Positions 1-6,882 are shown, numbered from the stretch's first letter. The stretch is 11,881 nt of DNA from Minisyncoccota bacterium (GCA_016763615.1 JAESTJ010000026.1:1-11881); one strand, 5' to 3'. Program-made: numbers and translations. The notes: generated by a model from the sequence alone, not told the origin.

Positions 1-16
1 ACTAACATAAATTATT

Positions 17-253
17 ATGACTAGAAAACTAACGCAAAAGCATATGTACTTCTTGTCGGCTGCATTTTTCTCAGCCGCACTCGTTCTTGGAGAAATACTC
101 ACTTTTTTCTTTCCATGGGACGTCGAAGCTCTCACACCACCTGTAATTATAAATGCATCGGTAGACTACCTCGTTGGTACCATGTTTTGGATACTACCAA
201 TTGCTGGATTAATTTTATTTATCCTCGCGTTTCTCCACAAAGACTCGTCATAA
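17..253 (+). CDS. Small two-helix membrane protein, unknown function
   Basis: I do not recognise this 78-aa protein. It has two hydrophobic stretches, about residues 11-32 and 51-73, joined by a loop with FPWDVEALTPP, and a short basic N-terminus (TRK, QK), so a two-pass inner-membrane protein is the natural reading. By the positive-inside rule the N-terminus is probably cytoplasmic. No catalytic motif is visible. Methionine 10 is an alternative start, but the ATG at 17 keeps the basic segment and has a possible -10 (TAACAT, 3-8) eight bases upstream, like other genes in the window. It ends 48 bases before tsaD on the same strand. Whether they share a transcript is unclear, because a separate -10-like box precedes tsaD. 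Confidence 0.6.
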   Translation: MTRKLTQKHMYFLSAAFFSAALVLGEILTFFFPWDVEALTPPVIINASVDYLVGTMFWILPIAGLILFILAFLHKDSS

Positions 254-301
254 TTGATATATAAGTATATTTTTCAAAAATTTTAGGTACTATGGTGCTT
301 A

Positions 302-1489
302 ATGAAAATATTAGCGATTGAGACTTCTTTCGATGAAGCTGGGCTAGCTATTATCGAGTACGAACAAAAAGGAACCACCACCTCAATAGAGGTGCTTTCT
401 GATACGTTATTTTCACAAGCTGAAGCCCATGAAGAGTATGGGGGGGTGTATCCCACTCTTGCTAAACAAATCCATGCAAAAAATCTTGTCCCACTTCTTA
501 CCCAAACTCTCGAGGAAGCTAATCTACACATAACGACTGAAACTACTGAAGTTACTAGTGACTCTCTGCTAAAAATACAAACCGTATTGGAACGTGAACC
601 AGAAATGTTTGCCGAACTTAGTGGACTCCTTGTACACATACGTAAACCTGACATAGATGCAATTGCCATTACTCATGGACCTGGTCTTGAACCAGCACTA
701 TGGGTAGGGATTAGTTTTGCAAAAGCACTCTCTATTGCTTGGGACATTCCCCTTACTCCTGTTAACCACATGGAGGGCCATGTTGCTGCGGCGCTAGCAA
801 TAAGTAACACCAATAAAGAATTCGTAATCCAAGAACCTCAACTTCCCGCGCTTGCCCTTCTTATTTCTGGTGCCCACACTGAGTTAATCCTCATTAAAAA
901 ATGGTTAGACTATGAGAAAATTGGCTCAACTCGCGATGATGCCATCGGGGAAGCATACGATAAAGCCGCTCGTTTGCTTGGATTCCCCTACCCAGGTGGA
1001 CCAAAAATTTCAAAACTTGCCCAAGAAGCACGCGGTGAGAATCTGTTACAACCCTACTCTCTTCCACGACCAATGCTTACTACCAATGATTTTGATTTTT
1101 CGTTTTCAGGTTTGAAAACTGCAGTTCGCAACATAGTGCAAAGTATAGAGGCACCTACCGACGAACAAAAAAAACAAATCGCCCGCGAGTTTGATGATGC
1201 CGCCACAGAAGTTCTCGTTGCGAAAACAAAGAGCGCTATCGAGGAACATGCCGTGCAGACTCTCATTGTGAGCGGAGGTGTTGCAGCGAGTAAATATATT
1301 CGTGAGAATCTAGAAAACCTAACCAAGGAGTACGCTGATATGCGTTTCTACGTGCCAACGCTCGATCTCGCAACTGATAACGGACGCATGATTGCTTTCG
1401 CGGCGGCTATTCACGACTCTCCTGCAACTCCAGCTGAAGAAATCCTAGCCAACGGCAATCTTTCAATAGAGAGCGAGTCCCCCAGATAA
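302..1489 (+). CDS. tsaD: TsaD, tRNA N6-threonylcarbamoyladenosine (t6A37) synthase subunit
   Basis: TsaD (Kae1/Gcp/YgjD family, ASKHA fold) transfers the threonylcarbamoyl group from TC-AMP to A37 of ANN-decoding tRNAs, in the cytoplasm, with TsaB and TsaE. Family motifs appear in order: an N-terminal ETSFDEAG (usually ETSCDET), the HMEGH metal site (H156, H160), a GAHT variant of the usual GGHT, GEAYDKAARLLG.PYPGGP, FSFSGLKTA, SGGVAAS, and TDNGRMIA with the third metal ligand D359. The protein is 395 aa against roughly 340 in E. coli. The extra length lies mainly between about residues 79 and 118, a helical segment containing LEREPEM, which I associate with Parcubacterial TsaD. A TACTAT box at 288-293 lies eight bases before the ATG and no Shine-Dalgarno is seen. 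It converges with the next gene. Confidence 0.95.
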   Translation: MKILAIETSFDEAGLAIIEYEQKGTTTSIEVLSDTLFSQAEAHEEYGGVYPTLAKQIHAKNLVPLLTQTLEEANLHITTETTEVTSDSLLKIQTVLEREPEMFAELSGLLVHIRKPDIDAIAITHGPGLEPALWVGISFAKALSIAWDIPLTPVNHMEGHVAAALAISNTNKEFVIQEPQLPALALLISGAHTELILIKKWLDYEKIGSTRDDAIGEAYDKAARLLGFPYPGGPKISKLAQEARGENLLQPYSLPRPMLTTNDFDFSFSGLKTAVRNIVQSIEAPTDEQKKQIAREFDDAATEVLVAKTKSAIEEHAVQTLIVSGGVAASKYIRENLENLTKEYADMRFYVPTLDLATDNGRMIAFAAAIHDSPATPAEEILANGNLSIESESPR

Positions 1490-1511
1490 CAGATTCCAAA
1501 ATATTCTATAC

Positions 1512-2171
1512 TTAATTCTTTGCAAGATAACTCTTGATGATTTGTAAGGTCTCTTCTGCATTTTTATCATGCACTTTATGCGCGGGAATATTTAAATGCG
1601 AAAGTTTGCGATATTGTTTCAAACGAAATTCAAGCAAAGTAGGATAGCATCGTCGCAGTGCCTCTTCTGAGGTTTCATTTGGCTCCCTATTTAAGTGACC
1701 ACACCATGCGACTGGCTTTGGCATTTCGAAGTATTTTTCAACTAGCTTTTCTAACGAATCGTCTCCTGCATCAAGATGCACCACAAGACAGTTCTCTCTG
1801 AGTATTTTGAGAGTATTTTCTTTTAAATGAACATCGCTGCCTGTCGTATCGAACACAAGATTTTTCCCGTCTGTTTGCATCGAGGCATTCTTAGTAAGAG
1901 AGTTTTCGATTTCCAAATATCGTTCTTCCCGTTCCCCGTACGTTTTCTCAGTTGGTTGCCCAAGCCAATTTGAAATATCCTCCATTGAGGCGAAGTTGAG
2001 CTCCTTCTGGATACCTTCATCAACGTTAAACCAGAGAAAAGAAAGTTCACCGTGTAAAACACGTGAACGGTAGCTTTTTCCTACATTCGACATACCTACG
2101 AATGCCAGACGAAATGTTCCATTACTGACATGTGCATCAAGTTCCTCTGGTGTAAGCTGTTCTAGTTCCAT
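1512..2171 (-). CDS. Shikimate-kinase-like P-loop protein
   Basis: This 219-aa cytoplasmic protein has a Walker A loop, GMSNVGKS (residues 26-33), close to the N-terminus. An acidic pair after a short strand follows (NVDE, 50-52), then a YGEREERYLEIE helix (78-89), a hydrophobic strand ending in FDTTGS (107-112) and a VVHLDAGDDSLEKLVE strand-helix (130-145). This order matches the shikimate kinase/AroK fold, with FDTTGS where AroK has its ATGGG loop. The residues that bind shikimate are not obvious and no other aromatic-pathway gene is nearby, so the substrate is unknown. A kinase acting on a small molecule or nucleotide is an inference. The start is supported by an extended -10 (TGTTACAAT) ten bases upstream. 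It is transcribed divergently from valS and converges on tsaD. Confidence 0.7.
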   Translation of the reverse strand: MELEQLTPEELDAHVSNGTFRLAFVGMSNVGKSYRSRVLHGELSFLWFNVDEGIQKELNFASMEDISNWLGQPTEKTYGEREERYLEIENSLTKNASMQTDGKNLVFDTTGSDVHLKENTLKILRENCLVVHLDAGDDSLEKLVEKYFEMPKPVAWCGHLNREPNETSEEALRRCYPTLLEFRLKQYRKLSHLNIPAHKVHDKNAEETLQIIKSYLAKN

Positions 2172-2181
2172 ATAATTCGCT

Positions 2182-2190
2182 ATTGTAACA
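2182..2190 (-). promoter_or_regulatory. Extended -10 promoter of the P-loop kinase-like gene
   Basis: On the minus strand the bases read TGTTACAAT, a TG-n-TACAAT extended -10 box. Its last base is ten bases before the ATG at 2171, so transcription should start about four bases before the start codon. No clear -35 box is seen. Confidence 0.5.
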
Positions 2191-2232
2191 TACTCAGAAA
2201 CAGCTCTACATATGGCGATTTCAGAAAACCAG

Positions 2233-2241
2233 TGTTATTAT
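2233..2241 (+). promoter_or_regulatory. Extended -10 promoter of valS
   Basis: The bases read TGTTATTAT, that is TG-n-TATTAT, ending eight bases before the ATG at 2250. This predicts a start of transcription within about two bases of that ATG. It also argues against the in-frame GTG at 2232, which would lie inside the promoter. Confidence 0.5.
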
Positions 2242-2249
2242 TCAAAAAT

Positions 2250-4481
2250 ATGCAAAACGAAAATATCCCAGATAAATTTCTCAAGCCATATAACCCCCAG
2301 CAATCTGAAACAGGCATTTATGCCATGTGGGAAAAATCTGGGTATTTTAATCCTGATATATGCATAGAAAAGGGTATAACTGATAAAGACGCGGAACATT
2401 TCTCAATTGTTTTGCCCCCTCCAAACGTAACGGGAACGCTCCATCTTGGTCACGCCCTTGAAAACTCACTACAAGATACTTTTGTTCGTTTCAACCGAAT
2501 GCTCGGTAAACGTACTCTTTGGGTTCCTGGAACCGATCATGCAGCCATCGCGACACAGTCAAAAGTTGAAAAAGAACTCATTAAAAAGGAAAAAAAGAAT
2601 AGGCATGTTTTAGGTCGTGAAGAATTTCTAAAACGTGTAGAAAAATTTGCCCAAGAGTCACACGACACTATTGTTAATCAAGTACGTAAACTTGGAGCAT
2701 CTTTGGACTGGTCGCGTGAAGCATTTACTCTCGATAAAACTCGTGAGCATGCAGTTCGTACTGTATTTAAAAACATGTACGACAAGGGGCTTATTTACCG
2801 TGGAGAACGCGCCGTAAACTGGGATCCCAAAGGACAAACAGTGATATCAGATGACGAAATAGTCCATGAAGAACGAACTGAAAAATTTTACTATTTTAAA
2901 TACGGGCCATTTATTATTGGTACTGCACGCCCAGAAACAAAATTTGGTGATAAATATGTAGTGATGCATCCAGATGACAAACGATACAAAAAATATGAAC
3001 ATGGACAAAAAGTAGAATTAGAATGGATAAATGGTCCTATGACGGCGACCGTTATTAAAGACAAAGCAAGCGACCCCGAAATGGGCTCTGGAGTTATGAC
3101 AATTACTCCATGGCACTCTATTGTTGACTTTGAAATTGCCGAGCGTCATGACCTAGACAAAGAACAAATTATCGACCAATACGGAAAACTCTTACCTATT
3201 GCAGGTGAATTTGAAGGTATGAAAATTACCGAGGCACGAGAAAAAATTGTAGAGAAACTTGAAGCCAAGGGGCTCGTAGAAAAAATAGAAGAAAATTACG
3301 TGCATAACGTTCCAACTGCGGAGCGCAGCGGAGGTTTAATCGAACCGCAAATTATGCGCCAGTGGTTTATAGATGTAAACAAAGAATTTACAATTCCCCA
3401 TTCTGAAATAAAAGGAATTGAATCTGGATCTGAAACTACTCTTAAAGAAATAATGCACGAAACAGTTTCAAGTGGCCAAATTGAAATTCTCCCAGAACGC
3501 TTCGAAAAAGTCTACCACCACTGGATAAACAATCTGCGCGACTGGAATATTTCTCGACAAATTTGGTACGGACACCGTATTCCAGTGTGGTATAAGAAAC
3601 AAACGGGCGAAATTACTAACCCAGGCAAAAGTGATGAAGTGTATGTTGGTGTCACAGCTCCTGAAGGGGATGATTGGGTGCAAGACGAAGACACGCTCGA
3701 CACATGGTTCTCCTCTGGACTATGGACATTCTCTACCCTTGGATGGCCGGAGGATACTGAAGATATGAGAAACTACCACCCCACATCACTTATGGCTCCC
3801 GGATACGAAATATTATTCTTCTGGGTAGCTCGTATGGTACTTATGACTGGATTTAGTATCGGGACCATTCCGTTTAAAACAGTGTACCTTCACGGAATGT
3901 TGCGAGCTAAAGATGGCCGCAAATTTAGTAAGTCACTAAATAACGGAATCGACCCAATCGACATGATTGATAAGTATGGAACTGATGCACTGCGTTTCTC
4001 GTTAATTGTGGGTGTTACTCCTGGAAACGATATGAAGTTTGATGAAATGCAGGTGAATGCCTACAAAAAATTCGCGAATAAGTTATGGAACATCACCCGT
4101 TTTATTCTCACTGAAACACATGGCAAGGTAGAAGAGAAACCCGAGCTTACCGATGCAGATGAAGACATCTTGTCTGAACTTAATGATGTCTCAACCTTTA
4201 TCACAGAGCACTTAGAAAAACACCGAATAGACCTCGCCGCTGATAAAATTTATCATTACCTTTGGCATGAAATTGCAGACAAGATACTCGAGGAAAGTAA
4301 ACCAGTCTTACAAGGAAGCGACGTTACTGCTAAGCGTTCACGTCAGTGGGTATTGTACGAAGTACTCACCACTTCTTTAAAGCTTCTTCACCCATTCATG
4401 CCGTTCGTCACAGAAGACATATGGCAATCGTTGCCATATAAAGAAAATGATATGCTCATGGTAGCAAAATGGCCTAACTAG
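2250..4481 (+). CDS. valS: Valyl-tRNA synthetase (ValRS), short form
   Basis: This class I synthetase charges tRNA-Val. It shows PPPNVTGTLHLGHAL with the HIGH-type signature HLGH (65-68), a full CP1 editing domain opened by FYYFKYGPF and a GTARPET stretch, WNISRQIWYGHRIPVW, the DTWFSSGLW segment, and the KMSKS equivalent KFSKS (558-562). The anticodon-binding domain follows, ending at HPFMPFVTEDIWQSL. At 743 aa it is about 200 residues shorter than E. coli ValRS. Much of this is the missing C-terminal coiled-coil arm, since the chain stops at AKWPN. In the editing pocket the usual VKITPAHDPND appears as MTITPWHSIVD. I chose the ATG at 2250 over the GTG at 2232 because of the -10 box between them. 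The stop codon is one base from the convergent neighbour's stop, and the last codons recur at 5015-5049. Confidence 0.95.
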   Translation: MQNENIPDKFLKPYNPQQSETGIYAMWEKSGYFNPDICIEKGITDKDAEHFSIVLPPPNVTGTLHLGHALENSLQDTFVRFNRMLGKRTLWVPGTDHAAIATQSKVEKELIKKEKKNRHVLGREEFLKRVEKFAQESHDTIVNQVRKLGASLDWSREAFTLDKTREHAVRTVFKNMYDKGLIYRGERAVNWDPKGQTVISDDEIVHEERTEKFYYFKYGPFIIGTARPETKFGDKYVVMHPDDKRYKKYEHGQKVELEWINGPMTATVIKDKASDPEMGSGVMTITPWHSIVDFEIAERHDLDKEQIIDQYGKLLPIAGEFEGMKITEAREKIVEKLEAKGLVEKIEENYVHNVPTAERSGGLIEPQIMRQWFIDVNKEFTIPHSEIKGIESGSETTLKEIMHETVSSGQIEILPERFEKVYHHWINNLRDWNISRQIWYGHRIPVWYKKQTGEITNPGKSDEVYVGVTAPEGDDWVQDEDTLDTWFSSGLWTFSTLGWPEDTEDMRNYHPTSLMAPGYEILFFWVARMVLMTGFSIGTIPFKTVYLHGMLRAKDGRKFSKSLNNGIDPIDMIDKYGTDALRFSLIVGVTPGNDMKFDEMQVNAYKKFANKLWNITRFILTETHGKVEEKPELTDADEDILSELNDVSTFITEHLEKHRIDLAADKIYHYLWHEIADKILEESKPVLQGSDVTAKRSRQWVLYEVLTTSLKLLHPFMPFVTEDIWQSLPYKENDMLMVAKWPN
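4449..4474 (+). repeat. Direct repeat copy 1: 3' end of valS
   Basis: These 26 bases encode DMLMVAKWP at the end of valS and match 5015-5040 at 25 of 26 positions. Both copies are followed by codons for Asn and then a stop (AAC TAG here; AAT TCA TAA in copy 2). The repeats bracket the transglutaminase-like gene. Confidence 0.9.
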
Positions 4482-4482
4482 A

Positions 4483-4974
4483 CTAGGAAGATTTACTCGC
4501 TTGCCTAAATTCCAGTGTTTTGTGGTCTTTCTCAATGTCTAAACGAATATCTTCCCAGGAAGATACAATCTTTTTCACCGTGTGTGTTTCAGGTACATCA
4601 AGACGAGGACGAGTTGGATCATACTCGCAGGCCTTATTATTTTTGTCGGTAACTAAGAGCCACGCGTGATCTACGCTCTCGGCAGACTCTCCGTGCACCA
4701 ATTGGACCTCGAAACCTAACTCTCTCAATACAAACGTACAAATATTTACCATCGCTCCACAGCTTACAAAACCTTTTAATAGAGCTTCGCCGGCAAGAGT
4801 AAACCGAGATGCAATAATACTGTGTGGTTGAATTTTCTTCTCTTTGGGCAAAGCCTCATAAAAGCCAAGTACAAAACTTCTTGTCGCAATAAGAATATTC
4901 TCTGGATTTTTGTACCGAACTAGCTGTTTTGAAAAAGCTTTGAGAATCTGTTCTCCTTGAAAATTCTTGTCCAT
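4483..4974 (-). CDS. Transglutaminase-like cysteine hydrolase-fold protein
   Basis: The 163-aa protein carries the transglutaminase-like core: SCGAM with a candidate nucleophile C72 at the start of a helix, then DHAWLLV with H103, then EYDPTRP with D119. This spacing and these contexts match the Cys-His-Asp triad of the transglutaminase-like superfamily (papain fold). The N-terminal 65 residues are helical and polar. No signal peptide or membrane segment is present, so it should be cytoplasmic. The substrate is unknown; members can be proteases, amidases or cross-linking enzymes. The start is supported by TATACT seven bases upstream. The gene sits alone between two copies of the valS 3' end, which suggests that it arrived as an insert at that site. 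Confidence 0.75.
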   Translation of the reverse strand: MDKNFQGEQILKAFSKQLVRYKNPENILIATRSFVLGFYEALPKEKKIQPHSIIASRFTLAGEALLKGFVSCGAMVNICTFVLRELGFEVQLVHGESAESVDHAWLLVTDKNNKACEYDPTRPRLDVPETHTVKKIVSSWEDIRLDIEKDHKTLEFRQASKSS

Positions 4975-4981
4975 GCACTTC

Positions 4982-4987
4982 AGTATA
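4982..4987 (-). promoter_or_regulatory. -10 box of the transglutaminase-like gene
   Basis: The minus strand reads TATACT, ending seven bases before the ATG at 4974. The transcript should therefore begin about one base before, or at, the start codon. No Shine-Dalgarno is present. Confidence 0.4.
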
Positions 4988-5014
4988 GCTTAAGAATCCA
5001 TATTCAAAAAAACT

Positions 5015-5049
5015 GACATGCTCATGGTAGCAAAATGGCCAAATTCATA
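5015..5049 (+). repeat. Direct repeat copy 2: orphan valS 3' end
   Basis: Bases 5015-5040 repeat 4449-4474 with one change. Read in the valS frame, 4994-5049 gives ESIFKKTDMLMVAKWPNS and a stop, resembling the authentic SLPYKENDMLMVAKWPN end, and is closed upstream by a stop at 4991. The differences beyond the 26 bases include synonymous changes (CCA AAT against CCT AAC). This looks like the displaced 3' tail of a related valS allele rather than a simple slippage copy. Confidence 0.85.
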
Positions 5050-5061
5050 AGCGCTCGCTAG

Positions 5062-5070
5062 TGGTACAAT
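5062..5070 (+). promoter_or_regulatory. Extended -10 promoter of the PrsW-like gene
   Basis: The bases read TGGTACAAT. Exactly six bases separate the box from the ATG at 5077, so the predicted transcription start is the A of the start codon (leaderless mRNA). The same nonamer occurs on the minus strand at 10102-10110. Confidence 0.55.
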
Positions 5071-5076
5071 TAACGG

Positions 5077-5760
5077 ATGGATTTTTCGGTAGTCGTTTAC
5101 GCCGCTTTAGGAGGTATCGTGCCACCTATTATATGGGTATGGTTCTGGATTAAGGAAGACGCTAAGCATCCTGAACCAAAACAGCTTATTGTTGCAGCTT
5201 TTTTGATAGGAATGGTGTCGGTGGCGGCGGTAATTCCTTTCGAACATCTGGCTTCTGTATTTCTCTCTGGAACTGCTATGGTAATTGCCTGGGCTGCAAT
5301 AGAAGAGGTAATGAAATTTGCGCTTGCGTACTTTACCGTTCTCTCGCACAAAGCAGACGACGAACCGATAGACCCACTAATATATATGATTACTGTCGCC
5401 CTTGGCTTTGCGGCTGCTGAAAACGCACTGTTCCTCGTTAGTCCTATGGCAAATATCGACTTTATAGAAACTGTGATTACTGGAAATTTCCGCTTCCAAG
5501 GAGCAACGCTTCTGCATGTATTAGCATCATCTTCTGTCGGCCTTATGATGGGGCTCTCTTTTTACAAACGTAAAATGGTTAAATTCTGGTATATTATACT
5601 TGGTCTTGTCCTTGCTATTATTTTGCACGCAGCATTTAATTTCTTTATACTTAAGAGTAGCGGCGGCGGAATGCTACGTGTTTTTGCCTTCGTATGGGTA
5701 GGCTTAATTTTACTCTTGATTGCATTCGAACGGGTTAAGAAAATAAGGCACCAAGCGTAG
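5077..5760 (+). CDS. PrsW-family intramembrane metalloprotease
   Basis: The 227-aa polytopic membrane protein has about seven hydrophobic segments and the PrsW/PrcB (CPBP-related) motifs in order: a KEDAKHPEP loop after the first helix (26-34), EEVMK with E76-E77, GFAAAEN with E115-N116, a conserved H147 in LLHVLASSSVG, and HAAFN with H184 and N188. The glutamates and histidines are the expected metal-binding and catalytic residues. In Bacillus, PrsW cuts the anti-sigma factor RsiW in response to antimicrobial peptides. No sigma or anti-sigma gene is present here, so the substrate is open. An extended -10 box sits six bases before the ATG. The gene ends inside a 13-bp inverted repeat and is followed on the same strand by the Hsp20 gene after 82 bases. 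Confidence 0.88.
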   Translation: MDFSVVVYAALGGIVPPIIWVWFWIKEDAKHPEPKQLIVAAFLIGMVSVAAVIPFEHLASVFLSGTAMVIAWAAIEEVMKFALAYFTVLSHKADDEPIDPLIYMITVALGFAAAENALFLVSPMANIDFIETVITGNFRFQGATLLHVLASSSVGLMMGLSFYKRKMVKFWYIILGLVLAIILHAAFNFFILKSSGGGMLRVFAFVWVGLILLLIAFERVKKIRHQA

Positions 5761-5784
5761 CTGAGTAACTATATTTTCTTAACC
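5733..5784. repeat. 13-bp inverted repeat across the prsW-like stop codon
   Basis: Bases 5733-5745 (GGTTAAGAAAATA) are perfectly complementary to 5772-5784 (TATTTTCTTAACC), with a 26-base spacer that contains the stop codon. No poly-T tail follows, so it is not a standard intrinsic terminator. It could be a 3'-end stabilising hairpin or a palindromic insertion remnant. Confidence 0.6.
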
Positions 5785-5842
5785 GAGTACTCCTCGATGT
5801 AATATATTTTAAACTCACTAATATTCATTAAAAATATCTAAC

Positions 5843-6373
5843 ATGCGAAAACCATCATTTTTTGAAAAGCTCACCGGTTCAATTTCACCGGATGATTACG
5901 ACGACCTATTTGAAGGTGGTCCTAATGAACAAACGCCCGCCCAACCTTCTGCCTTGCATGTTGACGAATCGGAAGTACCCGAACAACAAAGTGTCAATGA
6001 ACACCCAGCTCAATGGGAGCAAGAAAATGAAGAAGAAGTCCAAGAAGGTGAACTCTCTGTTGATATATATCAAACTGCAGACAGTATTGTAGTGAAGGCT
6101 CTTGTAGCTGGTGTAAACCCAAACACAATTGACATCTCTCTCACGCGCGACATGGTAACCATTCGTGGTAGTCGCGAAGAACATAAGGAAGTGGAGCAAG
6201 AGAATTATTTTTATAAAGAACTTTATTGGGGTTCATTTGCACGAACAATTCTCCTGCCTGAAGAAGTTGATGTAGATGAGGCTGACGCCAGTACTAACCA
6301 CGGCATTCTCGTTATACGTCTTCCAAAAATAAATAAGGACAGAAAGACTAAACTGAAAGTTAAATCCCGCTAA
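5843..6373 (+). CDS. Hsp20 / small heat-shock protein
   Basis: The 176-aa cytoplasmic chaperone is of the alpha-crystallin type, which holds unfolding proteins without ATP and forms oligomers. The alpha-crystallin domain spans about residues 70-163: GELSVDIYQTADSIVVKALVAGV at the start, the IDISLTRDMVTIRG strand pair, the FYKELYWGSFARTILLPEEVD segment, and the terminal signature ASTNHGILVIRLPK. The C-terminal LKVK can serve as the IxI/V-type oligomer contact. The first 68 residues are unusually acidic and Q/E/P-rich and are probably disordered. The start codon shows no Shine-Dalgarno and I see no CIRCE element. A strong hairpin terminator follows immediately. Confidence 0.92.
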   Translation: MRKPSFFEKLTGSISPDDYDDLFEGGPNEQTPAQPSALHVDESEVPEQQSVNEHPAQWEQENEEEVQEGELSVDIYQTADSIVVKALVAGVNPNTIDISLTRDMVTIRGSREEHKEVEQENYFYKELYWGSFARTILLPEEVDVDEADASTNHGILVIRLPKINKDRKTKLKVKSR

Positions 6374-6412
6374 TTAAAAACACCGCGACTTTCGTCGCGG
6401 GGTTTTTAATTA
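6371..6412. terminator. Bidirectional intrinsic terminator
   Basis: The core stem CCGCGAC/GTCGCGG has a TTTC loop and is extended outward by TAATTAAAAAC pairing with GTTTTTAATTA, with one A-G mismatch. T-runs follow the GC stem on both strands. It lies between the Hsp20 gene and the convergent 88-aa gene and can serve both. Confidence 0.9.
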
Positions 6413-6419
6413 TTTGTCT

Positions 6420-6686
6420 CTACGTTCGTTCTATTTCTTCCTTCTCGTTTTGAATTGCGTCATTCCACGCATCCATGTTACCCGTAATAATAGCTTCTTT
6501 CTTTTGTAAGTAGTTTTTATAGAGTTTTCCTACCCACGCAGCATCAACTTCTAAAAGTTTAAGTACGGGGCGCAGCGCCTCTTCCTTAGTTTGGGCAAAC
6601 AATTCCGTAAAATCCCGTTTTTCTTCATGAGAAAGCTGTGATTTCTCTATAATCTCATGAATTTTCTGAAAAGTGTTCCTGTCCAT
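6420..6686 (-). CDS. Small helical protein, unknown function
   Basis: The 88-aa protein is soluble, charged and probably all-helical: KIHEIIEKSQLSHEEKRDFTELF, then KEEALRPVLKLLE, WVGKLYKNYLQKKEAI and AIQNEKEEIE. No known motif is evident. I start it at the ATG at 6686 (MDRNTFQK) rather than the upstream ATG at 6728, because the extra 14 residues (with Cys-Cys) look non-coding. It ends at the terminator shared with Hsp20. Upstream on the same strand lie hairpin-forming sequences and the 47-aa ORF. Function unknown. Confidence 0.55.
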   Translation of the reverse strand: MDRNTFQKIHEIIEKSQLSHEEKRDFTELFAQTKEEALRPVLKLLEVDAAWVGKLYKNYLQKKEAIITGNMDAWNDAIQNEKEEIERT

Positions 6687-6744
6687 ATAACAACAGTGTT
6701 TCACAGCCCTATTGCCTTTGCAACCCACCTAATGTGCGTTGCAC

Positions 6745-6775
6745 GTAAAAAGCGACCCTTGAGGTCACCTTTTAC
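6745..6775 (-). terminator. Hairpin terminator candidate downstream of the 47-aa ORF
   Basis: On the minus strand GTAAAA pairs with TTTTAC and GACC with GGTC around a 5-base loop, with two mismatches. TTTTT lies in the 3' arm. It could end transcripts from the 47-aa ORF before the 88-aa gene. The two mismatches make it moderate. Confidence 0.5.
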
Positions 6776-6816
6776 TTGTACTCGAAAAAGAAAATTTTTG
6801 CTGTATAACATCCAGC

Positions 6817-6844
6817 AATTTTCCCTATTGAAACGGGAAAAATT
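6817..6844. repeat. Inverted repeat / hairpin in the intergenic region
   Basis: AATTTTCCC (6817-6825) pairs with GGGAAAAATT (6835-6844), with one extra A. The left arm also overlaps CAGCAATTTT, which can pair with TTGCTG just before it (6807-6812 region). Two mutually exclusive hairpins are therefore possible. The 196-base stretch 6687-6882 contains only such structures and no gene that I can support. Confidence 0.45.
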
Positions 6845-6882
6845 GGGACAGAAATTCAGCATAGTCGCTTACGCTCGTTGCT

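Noticed and set aside
2232..2249. An in-frame GTG at 2232 as the valS start, giving six more residues
   Set aside because: The GTG lies at the extended -10 box (2233-2241); the ATG at 2250 fits the window-wide spacing and gives a normal N-terminus.
6687..6728. Upstream ATG at 6728 for the 88-aa helical protein
   Set aside because: The extra 14 residues (MGCKGNRAVKHCCY) do not look like the helical body, and MDRNTFQK is a more natural start.
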